Under the pieces are notes generated by a model, which was given only the letters and a program-made list of their open reading frames with translations, did no database searches and was not told the DNA's origin. Below, one piece after another: positions 8,081-16,168 of a stretch of 64,000 nucleotides of DNA. The translations under genes were made by a program, and so were the position numbers. Source of the DNA: a virus; IMG/VR virus record IMGVR_UViG_3300042566_000678, positions 84,236 through 148,235 of that record; one strand, written 5' to 3'. Numbering within the stretch: the first letter of the stretch is position 1; the number at the start of each line of letters is the position of its first letter.

Positions 8081-8689
8081 TTATTCCTCTATATGTTTAT
8101 ACCAACCGGTTATAATATATTTAGTTTCAGTTTCACTAACTTGACCTTTATGAAAATGTGTCCAAAATGCAGGCCATATTAAAAATTTACCAGCTTCTGC
8201 TTTTTCTGTGTGGTTTTGTGATTTAAACTGCGTTCCACCTGCCTCTACATCATTTAGATATATCATCCACGCCAAAACTCTATTAGAACTATTGGGATAG
8301 CCGGGGTTCTCACAATGCCAATTATAAAAACCTTCACCTGGTAAGTATCGTTGTATGTTATATCCTTCCAAATCAAACTTTTGTATGCTATCTAATGCTG
8401 GATGTTCCAACATATAAGAATCTAATCCCTTTTCCAATTTAGAATTTATATATTGTACATAATCAAACCATTCTGGTTCACCACGTTGTATAGCATCTTC
8501 GATAAAGCCAGGATACATAGAAATATCGGTTGATTTTTTAGTAGTATTTTCATCTTTAGTTTCAATTACCCCACCATTTATCACATACGATGTACCTTTA
8601 TGTTTGAAATTTGATTTTTCAAATAACTCTATAAGGTCTTTGCAAAACTCTTGTGATAATAAATTTGGTACTCTATGTATAAAATCCAT
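8081..8689 (-). CDS. 2OG-Fe(II) oxygenase, prolyl-hydroxylase type
   Basis: 202 aa. YNWHCEN gives the first His with an acidic partner (HxE rather than HxD), followed by AWMIYLNDVEAGGTQF, a hallmark of prolyl 4-hydroxylase-like enzymes, then WPAFWTHFHKGQ (distal His) and TKYIITGWY. The usual Arg near the C-terminus is replaced by Lys in this last motif, as in P4H-type enzymes. Substrate unknown. Confidence 0.85.
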   Translation of the reverse strand: MDFIHRVPNLLSQEFCKDLIELFEKSNFKHKGTSYVINGGVIETKDENTTKKSTDISMYPGFIEDAIQRGEPEWFDYVQYINSKLEKGLDSYMLEHPALDSIQKFDLEGYNIQRYLPGEGFYNWHCENPGYPNSSNRVLAWMIYLNDVEAGGTQFKSQNHTEKAEAGKFLIWPAFWTHFHKGQVSETETKYIITGWYKHIEE

Positions 8690-8691
8690 TA

Positions 8692-8952
8692 TTACTCCTT
8701 TATAAATTTATCAACTGCTTTTTGATTTCTATCTAAAATCCGTTTAACATTATCCCAAGCATCATCATTCTCTTTTAATAACTTTGGATTCACACATTCA
8801 ATACGAGTTGGTTCATCTCTAACTGGAACGATATAAGAAATAATATCAGCATCCTTTGCTAATGATTCTTTTATTAGTTCCATCATTTCTCCCAAATTAC
8901 TATTAGGTACACCATCTATATTAATGTAGTGAACCAAAATTATCTTATCCAT
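8692..8952 (-). CDS. Unknown 86-aa protein
   Basis: 86 aa, MDKIILVHYINIDGVPNS; alpha/beta, charged C-terminal helix. It lies between two oxygenase genes and its start overlaps the upstream stop (TAATG). No family recognised; the context suggests a partner of the oxygenases. Confidence 0.65.
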   Translation of the reverse strand: MDKIILVHYINIDGVPNSNLGEMMELIKESLAKDADIISYIVPVRDEPTRIECVNPKLLKENDDAWDNVKRILDRNQKAVDKFIKE

Positions 8953-9533
8953 TATACTAAATTAAAGTTTATAACACACCGCATACCATTTGTTGGTTGT
9001 TCCGCAGTGTGATAGTATTTACCATTAAATATAACTGCTCTACCTTTTTTTGGTGTTATACGATGTAAAACCTCATAATCGGTATGTTTTAAATCTTTAG
9101 CAACATCTTCACCTGCTTCAAATTTTTTATTTACAATTACAGTATCACCATCACTATCCAATACATAATATAATACAACCAAATGTTCGGATGTAGAATC
9201 TATATGCAATTTATCAACAAATTCTTTTCTCCAATCTGTATTTAATGGGAATTGTAAAAAAGAACGGACCTGTAATACATCTTGATAATCAAATCCATAT
9301 AATTCTGCACCTTTATCACCAACATCTTCAATTAGATTATAAAATTGACTATTTGTTTTATAATCCAATCTATAATAATGATTCATAACAGGTGTGTTAG
9401 TTGATGATATAGTTGGATATGTTGCATCATTCAAATAAAACCAAGGAAACCCACCATTTAATAAAGTTTCTTTTATTTCATCTTGCTTTTCCAATGATAC
9501 AATATCATCTACAATCAAAAACTTATCACTCAT
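8952..9533 (-). CDS. 2OG-Fe(II) oxygenase
   Basis: 193 aa. LHIDSTSEHLVVLYYV holds the HxD pair, VIFNGKYYHTAEQ the distal His, and MRCVINFNLV at the C-terminus the 2OG-binding Arg. It is distant in sequence from the other five oxygenases. It is coupled to the ClpP-like gene by a TAATG overlap. Substrate unknown. Confidence 0.85.
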   Translation of the reverse strand: MSDKFLIVDDIVSLEKQDEIKETLLNGGFPWFYLNDATYPTISSTNTPVMNHYYRLDYKTNSQFYNLIEDVGDKGAELYGFDYQDVLQVRSFLQFPLNTDWRKEFVDKLHIDSTSEHLVVLYYVLDSDGDTVIVNKKFEAGEDVAKDLKHTDYEVLHRITPKKGRAVIFNGKYYHTAEQPTNGMRCVINFNLV

Positions 9534-10099
9534 TATAGTATTTCATCAATTACACCCAAATCCAACGCTTCGTCTGCTGGGATGTACCAATCAATCTTTT
9601 CTTTATATACTTCCTTCAATCTTGTCTTCTTAATGCCAGTTCTACGGACTGTGAAATCTTCAATCCATTTCTGTAATCGTTTCATCTCAATCACATCATC
9701 ATCAATATCCTTCAATGTACCAGCCGATACGGATGAAACTTGGTGATACAATAGAGTTGATGTTGGGTATGCAAATCGTTTATGACCTCCCAATGTAATT
9801 AAGAATCCACAACTCATAGCAACACCTGTAACAATCGTATGTATCGGTGTCGTTGAACGTTCCATCACACCTAACAAACCCATACATTGATACACTTGTC
9901 CACCATAACTATCTATATATATCTTAATTGGTTGAGGTTCGTATGTTAAACCATGTATAGAATACAATTTTTTTAAGTATTCATCATCCTCAACTATATC
10001 TACAATTGACTTTGTTAATTCCAATATCGTAGATTGCTCTACCTGTTTGGCAAAGTGTAGTGTTCTATTTTTAGGTAGTAATAATCCTCCTGCGCTCAT
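9533..10099 (-). CDS. ClpP-like serine protease
   Basis: 188 aa, near the usual ClpP length. The GGQVYQCMGLLGVM segment, the nucleophile in GVAMSCGF (Ser96) and LLYHQVSS (His119) match ClpP; Asp170 in KEKIDWYIP is the likely third triad residue. Phage ClpP-like proteins serve as prohead proteases in some phages and as host-type proteases in others. No cognate ATPase or capsid gene is adjacent here, so the role is open. Confidence 0.85.
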   Translation of the reverse strand: MSAGGLLLPKNRTLHFAKQVEQSTILELTKSIVDIVEDDEYLKKLYSIHGLTYEPQPIKIYIDSYGGQVYQCMGLLGVMERSTTPIHTIVTGVAMSCGFLITLGGHKRFAYPTSTLLYHQVSSVSAGTLKDIDDDVIEMKRLQKWIEDFTVRRTGIKKTRLKEVYKEKIDWYIPADEALDLGVIDEIL

Positions 10100-10102
10100 A
10101 TA

Positions 10103-10405
10103 TTAATCGTCTAAACTTTCTAAATGGTTAAATTCTGCAATGGCTTCACCTAATTCATCATCACTCCACTCACTCAAAGAATCTTTTAAATCAGTATTTT
10201 CAGTTTCGTAAATAGATTCTGCCATTTCTTTAATACCATAATTCCAAGTAGATTCATCGTACCCCAAACCTACCGTAATTCCTTTAAAAATATCCAATAA
10301 CTCGTGTATATCTGTATCTGAATTAGCTAGTTCAATACTAACCTTTCTACCCCATTGTTCTCCTGTAATCTTTGTAGGTTGTGCACCTTTACTTATATAT
10401 GTCAT
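10103..10405 (-). CDS. Unknown 100-aa acidic protein
   Basis: 100 aa from ATG 10405 (MTYISKGAQPTKITGEQWGRK); C-terminus very acidic (SEWSDDELGEAIAEFNHLESLDD). An in-frame ATG at 10435 would overlap the small membrane ORF upstream and is less likely. Unknown function. Confidence 0.6.
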   Translation of the reverse strand: MTYISKGAQPTKITGEQWGRKVSIELANSDTDIHELLDIFKGITVGLGYDESTWNYGIKEMAESIYETENTDLKDSLSEWSDDELGEAIAEFNHLESLDD

Positions 10406-10421
10406 ATCTATTTTTTGTTTA

Positions 10422-10505
10422 TTACATAGTTGCACACTTCAATACCAAAAAGCACAAAGCGAAACCAACTATGAAAAGTATTAGGGGTGTTTTAATTTCC
10501 TTCAT
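10422..10505 (-). CDS. Possible 27-aa membrane peptide
   Basis: ATG at 10505, product MKEIKTPLILFIVGFALCFL plus seven residues: essentially one TM helix with a positively charged N-terminus. It fills the gap between two genes, starting 2 bp after the upstream stop. The size makes this uncertain. Confidence 0.45.
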   Translation of the reverse strand: MKEIKTPLILFIVGFALCFLVLKCATM

Positions 10506-10507
10506 AT

Positions 10508-10930
10508 CTATTTTGATTCAAAATCTAATTCTAATTGATTACTTCCCGTCGTTGGTTGTTGTGGTAATGTAGTTGTATAACTCCATGCAGAACCACTTGG
10601 ATTCCACATCGTTGTTGTAGATGGATTATATGTAATAGAACCATATCCAGGCGTAGCTATAATAGTTCCACTACTACCGGTTGTTACTGTTAGCGTTGTG
10701 TCAGTTCCACAAGTTACCTTATATGGATTGTATGGGTCATATGGTTGGATAAATGGTAATGTTTGTATTGGTGCAGTATTTGGAACTCCAAATGGAAAAG
10801 ATGGTGTTGATTCATCCTTAACCTCACCTAACTTATCTTTTAGGGTATCCCACTGCTTTGGTGTGGGTGAATAATCATTGCAGGCTTCTACAAAACCTTG
10901 CATCCAAACTACAAATTCTTTTGATGTCAT
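10508..10930 (-). CDS. Phage protein with WMQGF motif and Pro/Thr-rich tail
   Basis: 140 aa. The N-terminal 35 residues (EFVVWMQGFVEACNDYSPTP, QWDTLKDKL) match a widespread but uncharacterised phage motif. Residues 45-135 are low complexity, rich in Pro, Thr, Ser, Gly and Tyr, followed by a short acidic tail. No signal peptide. Function unknown. Confidence 0.65.
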   Translation of the reverse strand: MTSKEFVVWMQGFVEACNDYSPTPKQWDTLKDKLGEVKDESTPSFPFGVPNTAPIQTLPFIQPYDPYNPYKVTCGTDTTLTVTTGSSGTIIATPGYGSITYNPSTTTMWNPSGSAWSYTTTLPQQPTTGSNQLELDFESK

Positions 10931-10934
10931 AATC

Positions 10935-11138
10935 TTATTTATCTAAATATTCTTTTACTTTACTCCAATACATATAACCCCTATCAGCTCCCATATCACT
11001 CAATACCTCATCACATACCTTTTTGGCAAATAGAATCGCAGTAGGACGATATAACCTACTATAATCACTCATCTTCGGTGGTTCTGTGTTCATAAAGAAC
11101 TCAATCAATTGTTCCCCTTTTTCTTCTGGTGTTATCAT
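10935..11138 (-). CDS. Unknown 67-aa protein
   Basis: 67 aa, MITPEEKGEQLIEFFMNTEP; helical and charged, no TM segment. Same operon as neighbours (gaps of 4 and 1 bp). No family recognised. Confidence 0.6.
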   Translation of the reverse strand: MITPEEKGEQLIEFFMNTEPPKMSDYSRLYRPTAILFAKKVCDEVLSDMGADRGYMYWSKVKEYLDK

Positions 11139-11139
11139 C

Positions 11140-11313
11140 TTATTTATCTTCTACCCAAATGTGCATATCACTTTGAATTGGATTGCCGGTATAGTCGGGG
11201 TTCAAAACGGATTTCCATTTCTGCCCGCATCTTCTACATTTCATTTTAGATGGCATCCACCCAAAGTTCGTTTCGTAACGATGTCCTAAAATCTTACATA
11301 ACAATTTTTTCAT
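11140..11313 (-). CDS. Small zinc-ribbon protein (DUF1660-like)
   Basis: 57 aa from ATG 11313. MKKLLCKILGHRYET at the N-terminus and CRRCGQKW with an earlier Cys-His pair look like the DUF1660-type prophage proteins, which probably bind one zinc. An upstream in-frame ATG (11358) overlaps the esterase gene and is not preferred. Function unknown. Confidence 0.6.
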   Translation of the reverse strand: MKKLLCKILGHRYETNFGWMPSKMKCRRCGQKWKSVLNPDYTGNPIQSDMHIWVEDK

Positions 11314-11314
11314 T

Positions 11315-11899
11315 TCAAAGATTATCAAATATGAATTTAGCAAACTTTCTATGTCCACTTGAAATTAAATGTATCCCATCGGACGAGTCACCACGAAAAA
11401 TACTATCTTCCATAGGAATTACAACACATTCTTTTAAATCCGTTTGTATTCTCTTTTGTAATGAAATGTATCTATTACGGCATTTAGTTTCAACTTCAGC
11501 TGAATAGATTGTGGTTTGTATCACTCTTTGTGGATTATACCCAACAATTACAATTGGTACTGCTCCCATCTTTTTTGCGATGTAAACCATACTTTGAATG
11601 TTTTTGATGGTTTCATCCTCTTTAACACTACTAAATGAGTCGTTGATACCACCATAAATTATTACAGTATCGTATTCATACGAACCCAATGGATATTTTT
11701 CCATTTGATTTAACATCCATTTAGTTCGTTTACCAGCCTTTGAGATGTTATCATATTTAGCGTGTCTTAACCTTGAAAGTTGATGCTGCCATCCACCTCT
11801 ATAAGCCGTTAGAGAATCACCAACGAAAAGAATTTTTTCTTCTTCTTCCGTAAATCCCATCAAAAACCAACACAATAATGTTATAAGTCCTATTCTCAT
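11315..11899 (-). CDS. Secreted SGNH/GDSL hydrolase
   Basis: 194 aa. Signal peptide of about 17 residues (MRIGLITLLCWFLMGF). The four SGNH blocks are present: FVGDSLTA (block I, nucleophile Ser29), SKAGKRT (II), YGGINDS (III, 82-88) and DGIHLISSGH (V, Asp174 and His177). The family hydrolyses esters on lipids or acetylated sugars. Export suggests action in the periplasm or on surface polysaccharide, for example removal of O-acetyl groups. Its start overlaps the stop of a 24-codon upstream ORF (ATGA). Confidence 0.85.
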   Translation of the reverse strand: MRIGLITLLCWFLMGFTEEEEKILFVGDSLTAYRGGWQHQLSRLRHAKYDNISKAGKRTKWMLNQMEKYPLGSYEYDTVIIYGGINDSFSSVKEDETIKNIQSMVYIAKKMGAVPIVIVGYNPQRVIQTTIYSAEVETKCRNRYISLQKRIQTDLKECVVIPMEDSIFRGDSSDGIHLISSGHRKFAKFIFDNL

Positions 11900-11970
11900 T
11901 TTAAATATTTTCTAATTCCATACCCAACGATACTGCCGGTATAGTTGTCGTAGATTGTACACAATTCCAT
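11896..11970 (-). CDS. Possible 24-aa leader peptide
   Basis: ATG 11970 opens 24 codons ending in TGA that overlaps the esterase start as ATGA. The tight coupling is the only argument for it; there is no recognisable sequence. Confidence 0.25.
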   Translation of the reverse strand: MELCTIYDNYTGSIVGYGIRKYLK

Positions 11971-11992
11971 TCGGAATAAAAATCGTAGGATT

Positions 11993-12148
11993 TTATTTGT
12001 GAACTTCATTTTTGGTTTTAAGTTGTTTGATTTGGTCTTTTAAGGATTTAATCTCGCTCTTTAATTGGAATGTTCCAATCATTTGAATAGAAATACACAC
12101 CAATAGACCTATTAGTACCCATACCAATGTATTATCTCTCTTATTCAT
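11993..12148 (-). CDS. Single-TM coiled-coil protein, 51 aa
   Basis: 51 aa, MNKRDNTLVWVLIGLLVCIS then a 27-residue Lys/Glu heptad helix. One TM segment plus a coiled coil resembles small spanin-like proteins, though it is very short. The promoter at 12168 lies 20 bp upstream of the start codon, so this is the first gene of the operon that runs down to about 6619. Confidence 0.65.
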   Translation of the reverse strand: MNKRDNTLVWVLIGLLVCISIQMIGTFQLKSEIKSLKDQIKQLKTKNEVHK

Positions 12149-12167
12149 AACTTTTTATTTATTTGAA

Positions 12168-12198
12168 CAAAGATACGAAATTATCCGATTAAATCCAA
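12168..12198 (-). promoter_or_regulatory. Promoter, TTGGAT-N17-TATCTTTG
   Basis: TATCTTTG at 12168-12175 and TTGGAT at 12193-12198, 17 bp apart, directly upstream of the 51-aa gene. Confidence 0.7.
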
Positions 12199-12222
12199 AT
12201 AATATCTATATTTTTTTATAGG

Positions 12223-12320
12223 ATGGGGGAAACCGAAGATTGGGGGGAAGGCGCACTATCAAAAATTTTTAGGTTCGACACCTTTTCTCCCCCCGCCCCC
12301 TCCGCGCTACTTAAAGGTGT
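12223..12320 (-). promoter_or_regulatory. G/C-tract intergenic region with two exclusive hairpins
   Basis: In a strongly AT-rich genome this stretch holds runs of five and six G or C. Two helices compete. One pairs ACACCTTT (12313-12320, inside the 3' end of the nuclease gene) with AAAGGTGT (12278-12285). The other pairs the CCTT/CCCCCC segments (12242-12251) with 12281-12294. They share 12281-12285, so both cannot form at once. A perfect AAAAATTTTT lies in the loop. It may be a terminator or a switch at the end of the nuclease gene. Confidence 0.5.
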
Positions 12321-12960
12321 AACCCGTTAGTTTTTGTATAACTGAAATATCTACTTGATTGTTTAGGAAACCATCTGGATTAGATAAATCATTATTAAAT
12401 AGATATGCTAACCATTTGTTTGCCGATGGGATGTGAATTACCTTCCAACATTGTGTAGGAACTGATACTAAACCAATCTTCTTTGCTTCTCCTACCGAAC
12501 CACTCCACACTCTTACTCTATCATTTATTAATGCCCAATCTCTTGTTGCAGTTTCTAATGATTTCCAATCTCCTGCATTCAATCTATGAGTTTGTGCTAC
12601 CATATTTGAAAAGTAGAAACACTCATCTTGTACCGCTTGAGTTTGACAAAGATTATCAGCTGCTGGCATTACGTGCCCTCTATCGTATCCACTCTTTACA
12701 TAGTAGAATGCAATATTAGTTTCATCCACCAATTGTGGGTCTGGCTTAAAGTTATCCTTTCTTTTTAGTGGAGTTGGGCAACCCACCATTGCTTTGGTTG
12801 TTTCCCATTGTACTAATACAGGGTATCTTTTTGATTTACTGAATGTAGTTGTGTAATTTTGGTGTTTGATTGTTACTAAATCTTGTGCTACTAATCCACT
12901 AGCTACTAAAAGTACTACCGCTAATGTATTCAACCAATTCTTCCATGTTTGTTTGTTCAT
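12307..12960 (-). CDS. Secreted DNA/RNA non-specific endonuclease (NUC1 family)
   Basis: 217 aa from ATG 12960; two other in-frame ATGs lie 3 and 5 codons upstream. A signal peptide ends near residue 25 (VLLVASGLVAQ). The catalytic signature DRGH is at residues 93-96 (YDRGHVMPAADN), with the metal-ligand Asn region FYFSNMVAQ following, as in Serratia nuclease. The family cuts DNA and RNA without sequence preference using one Mg ion. Export to the periplasm or medium suggests degradation of incoming or released DNA. It overlaps the upstream gene by about 60 bp. Confidence 0.9.
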   Translation of the reverse strand: MNKQTWKNWLNTLAVVLLVASGLVAQDLVTIKHQNYTTTFSKSKRYPVLVQWETTKAMVGCPTPLKRKDNFKPDPQLVDETNIAFYYVKSGYDRGHVMPAADNLCQTQAVQDECFYFSNMVAQTHRLNAGDWKSLETATRDWALINDRVRVWSGSVGEAKKIGLVSVPTQCWKVIHIPSANKWLAYLFNNDLSNPDGFLNNQVDISVIQKLTGYTFK

Positions 12961-13306
12961 CGTATTCATCTTCATTAAAATATTCGTTTAAGTATTGTTT
13001 TCCTGATTGTGTTAAATAAATAATTTCTTCCCCTGGCTTTGTATCATCTTCCTTATACATCCCCATAAACCCTTTTTCTGTTAGTTCATATACTACCATC
13101 CTTGATACTATATATGATTGTAGATACTTTATCTCATTTCCATCTTCCAATGAAATCTCTTCTCCTTTGAGGAACTTTTGGAAAAAGTAATGATTGATAA
13201 ACTCATTTGTATCTTTAAGGATTTCTCCTTCTAATTTCATACCAAATAGTCTCTTTACTACCATTAGGTATTTATCTGTTGCTTCTTGTACTGATTGTGG
13301 GTACAT
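12899..13306 (-). CDS. Unknown 135-aa protein
   Basis: 135 aa, MYPQSVQEATDKYLMVVKRL. A segment with YELTEKGFMGMYKED and YLTQSGKQYLNEYF recalls the wing of a winged-helix DNA-binding domain, a weak similarity. The acidic C-terminus overlaps the start of the nuclease gene by about 60 bp in another frame. Confidence 0.6.
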   Translation of the reverse strand: MYPQSVQEATDKYLMVVKRLFGMKLEGEILKDTNEFINHYFFQKFLKGEEISLEDGNEIKYLQSYIVSRMVVYELTEKGFMGMYKEDDTKPGEEIIYLTQSGKQYLNEYFNEDEYDEQTNMEELVEYISGSTFSS

Positions 13307-13311
13307 ATTTG

Positions 13312-13548
13312 TTATTTGTGAAAGTGAATCATAATACCAGCATCTCCTGCTGATATTATATGTGTTCCACTTTTGTTTGATACTACATATCCGTATTTAA
13401 TAAACCGATATATTATTACATCTTTATTTTCGAATGTTGCGTGTATTGCGTTTGTTGCAAAATCTAAATGTGGGTGTACGATGTGCCCCATTTTCCAACT
13501 ATCTCTAAACTCTTCTTCTAATTCGTTTGGCGAAATAAGGATTATCAT
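13312..13548 (-). CDS. Unknown 78-aa protein
   Basis: 78 aa, MIILISPNELEEEFRDSW; beta-rich second half. It overlaps the upstream membrane-protein gene by 4 bp. No family recognised. Confidence 0.6.
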   Translation of the reverse strand: MIILISPNELEEEFRDSWKMGHIVHPHLDFATNAIHATFENKDVIIYRFIKYGYVVSNKSGTHIISAGDAGIMIHFHK

Positions 13549-13880
13549 TTAATTAAGTTTCGTAGTACAATTGTTAAAGATATAAATATCCAAATTGTAT
13601 TAAATGTTATTAGTGTTGGTAATGATTTCCTCATACTTGCCCATATCAATGCCGATGATGTTGCCAATGTTAGAAAATGCAATTGCCATATCTCTATACC
13701 ATATAATAATCCTGGTAATATTACCACTGCCTTTGCCATCCAAGCCATAAACTCTATGGTGTTGTAATCTGTCCAATAGGATTTCTTACTAAACATTTTA
13801 AGTGTGTTCCAAACCTTTTGGTAGCCAATTAGACCATACCAAATTCCAATAAATGTAATAAAAATAAGTGTGTTTATCAT
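13545..13880 (-). CDS. Multi-pass membrane protein
   Basis: 111 aa with about four hydrophobic helices (near 3-20, 44-62, 66-82 and 90-108) separated by short polar loops containing KKSYWTDYN and RKSLP. Overlaps neighbours by 4 bp on both sides, so it is tightly coupled. No family recognised; a holin-like role is possible but unsupported. Confidence 0.65.
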   Translation of the reverse strand: MINTLIFITFIGIWYGLIGYQKVWNTLKMFSKKSYWTDYNTIEFMAWMAKAVVILPGLLYGIEIWQLHFLTLATSSALIWASMRKSLPTLITFNTIWIFISLTIVLRNLIK

Positions 13881-14392
13881 TTAGTTTCTTTTTTAATCCA
13901 ATGTAAAAACATCATAAAAATATATTCATCTTCACCACATACTAACTCATCTCTCCAATGCTCCAATTCATGCGAGTTGTAAATCAACAAACCATCACCC
14001 AACTTAATATCTTTACAAGTTACAGATTCATCATAATCTTTTGAACAAATAGGCCATTCTATATTTGATGGATTTTCTATACAAATTGATAATGTTACAC
14101 CAATATCTTCTCTATCTATATGTTTAGGGAGTCTTGAACCATTTACATATTCTCTACAATATGTATTTACAGTTTCTACTTCAAAACCAACTAATTCTTC
14201 TATCTTTTCTTTTAAAGTGTGTAACCAAATGTAACATTCAGGAATATCACTTGTCCATACGCCAGTTGCGCCAGGTGCCGAAGCTGGACTATACTCAACC
14301 ATATCTGGTCTGTTACACATTAAATCCATAGTTCTTTGTGTTATTTTTTCACAATCTTCTATTGGGATTACATTTTCTAAATAATGTATCAT
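13877..14392 (-). CDS. 2OG-Fe(II) oxygenase-like protein
   Basis: 171 aa. LPKHIDREDIGVTLSI provides the HxD pair and YNSHELEHWRDEL a distal His; the C-terminal segment EDEYIFMMFLHW lacks the usual Arg, so cofactor binding may differ. It sits 3 bp from thyA. Substrate unknown. Confidence 0.75.
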   Translation of the reverse strand: MIHYLENVIPIEDCEKITQRTMDLMCNRPDMVEYSPASAPGATGVWTSDIPECYIWLHTLKEKIEELVGFEVETVNTYCREYVNGSRLPKHIDREDIGVTLSICIENPSNIEWPICSKDYDESVTCKDIKLGDGLLIYNSHELEHWRDELVCGEDEYIFMMFLHWIKKETK

Positions 14393-14395
14393 AGT

Positions 14396-15559
14396 TTAAT
14401 TACTTAAAGGTGCTTTAATCTTTGGATGTGATTGGTAATCATTCAATTCAAAACAATCAGGTCTGTACGATAGTATCTTATCATTAAATGATTTTGGACC
14501 TAAATGTTCTTTTACTTTCTCATGCTGATACCAATTTCTTTCTGTTATTGTAATAGTTGGTAAATCATATGGTTCTCTACTGATTTGCTCTTTAGCCTGT
14601 TCAATATGATTTTTGTATAAATGTACATCGCCCAAATTACCAATCAAATCTTCAGGTATCATATTAACTTCTTTTGCAATAATCTCTAATAGTAATGCGT
14701 AAGATGCTATGTTAAATGGTAATCCTAAAAATGTATCTACACTTCGTTGATTCCACATTAAAGAGATTGCTCGTGTTGGGATGTTCAATTCATCTAACAC
14801 ATCAAATGTTATCCTTTTATCTGGAGTCCAGTCAAATTTTCTTTCATTTTTTAAAATAAAAATTTCAAATCTTTGGTCATAACTCAACTCTCTCGTATAA
14901 ACTTGGAATCCATAATGGCAAGGTGGTAAAACCATTTGGTCTAACTCTGCTACATTCCAAGCATTTACCATCAATCTTCTACTATCTGGATTTGTTTTTA
15001 GAGAATGAACTAATTGTAGAATCTGGTCATACCATAATGAACCTTTCTCATTACCTCTCATATCTACCCAACCTTGCCATTGTCTCCACTGCTTACCATA
15101 GATTGGTCCTAAATCACCCCACTTTTTGGCAAAATCTTTATCATTTTTTATTTTACTAATAAATTCTTCTTTTGTTAAGGGAATTAATTCATCGGTATTA
15201 CTAAACATCGCTTCAATATGTGGTTGTATTCCCATAATGTCACCACATCTATAACCGTCAATAATATCTTCAACCGCATTAGTATAGTTTTTAAACGCAT
15301 CACCATCCCAAATGTGGCAATCGTAATCCAATAGGAATTTGATGTTAGTATCACCACGTAGAAACCATAGGAGTTCTGTAACAATTGTCTTCCAAGCCAT
15401 CTTCTTTGTAGTAAGTAAAGGGAATCCTTGTGACATCTTATGACGGATTTGTCTACCGAATACAGATATAGTACCCGTACCGGTTCTATCTTGCTTTTCA
15501 ACTCCGTTGTCTAAAATATCTTCTAATAAGTCTTGGTATTTACTATCTATTGTGTTCAT
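14396..15559 (-). CDS. thyA: Thymidylate synthase (ThyA type)
   Basis: 387 aa, longer than bacterial ThyA (about 264) because of insertions at roughly 96-145 and 226-262. Conserved parts: QDRTGTGT (23-30), YGKQWRQW (154-161), the nucleophile in LPPCHYGFQ (Cys214), and FLGLPFNIASYALL (277-290), whose Asn is the residue that selects dUMP over dCMP. It makes dTMP from dUMP with methylene-tetrahydrofolate. The TAATG overlap couples it to the tandem oxygenase genes, which raises the idea of modified thymine, but the enzyme itself looks like an ordinary synthase. Confidence 0.95.
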   Translation of the reverse strand: MNTIDSKYQDLLEDILDNGVEKQDRTGTGTISVFGRQIRHKMSQGFPLLTTKKMAWKTIVTELLWFLRGDTNIKFLLDYDCHIWDGDAFKNYTNAVEDIIDGYRCGDIMGIQPHIEAMFSNTDELIPLTKEEFISKIKNDKDFAKKWGDLGPIYGKQWRQWQGWVDMRGNEKGSLWYDQILQLVHSLKTNPDSRRLMVNAWNVAELDQMVLPPCHYGFQVYTRELSYDQRFEIFILKNERKFDWTPDKRITFDVLDELNIPTRAISLMWNQRSVDTFLGLPFNIASYALLLEIIAKEVNMIPEDLIGNLGDVHLYKNHIEQAKEQISREPYDLPTITITERNWYQHEKVKEHLGPKSFNDKILSYRPDCFELNDYQSHPKIKAPLSN

Positions 15560-16167
15560 TATTTAATATATACAAAATTGGTTATACAATATCTACCATA
15601 TCCACTATATGGTTCTACCTCTTCAATCATTTTAATTGGTGTTACTTCGTGCAATCTCCAAGATGGAAATACAACCAATCTATTGTTTTTATATGTTATA
15701 CCCGCATCTAATTCTGGCAATATCAAATCGCCACCTTCAAACTTTTTAGGTTCTTTATGACACCAATACAGATAAGTCAATACTGCCGAATCGCTGTGTG
15801 CTTTGTAGTAATCTTTTTCTTCATAATAACTTATCAATGTTGAATCACTATTAGTATATCCGATATATCTAAAACAATTATCCATACCTTCAAAGTTAGA
15901 TATAACCTCCAATGAAAATAACTTTCTATTTAAGGTTAGTATATTAGAAAAATCACGTCTTGCATATAACCCATCTAAAAATAAAGCAGAGTTTTTCTTT
16001 AATGCTTTTCCCGTATCCAAATCATGTGCAGTACCCGTTTCTTCGGGTGGCATTAATTTTTTATCATACGTTAAAAAATCCAATTCTTTCCAAATTTCTA
16101 TTTGCTCTTCATCGGTAAAAAAATCATCTATAACCAAAAAATCTTTGGAATCACTTGCTACTTTCAT
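15559..16167 (-). CDS. 2OG-Fe(II) oxygenase, tandem copy 1
   Basis: 202 aa. KAHSDSAVLTYLYW holds the HxD pair, FEGGDLIL follows, RLVVFPSWRLHEVTPI holds the distal His, and YGRYCITNF the Arg. It is clearly paralogous to the next gene: same length, same LVIDDFF N-terminus, same motif spacing. The two copies are separated by a single base, evidence for tandem duplication. Confidence 0.88.
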   Translation of the reverse strand: MKVASDSKDFLVIDDFFTDEEQIEIWKELDFLTYDKKLMPPEETGTAHDLDTGKALKKNSALFLDGLYARRDFSNILTLNRKLFSLEVISNFEGMDNCFRYIGYTNSDSTLISYYEEKDYYKAHSDSAVLTYLYWCHKEPKKFEGGDLILPELDAGITYKNNRLVVFPSWRLHEVTPIKMIEEVEPYSGYGRYCITNFVYIK

Positions 16168-16168
16168 A

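Noticed and set aside
14396-15559. dCMP or dUMP hydroxymethylase instead of thymidylate synthase
   Set aside because: The Asn in LPFNIASYALL and the normal active-site Cys region match ThyA; in dCMP hydroxymethylase the Asn is replaced by Asp.
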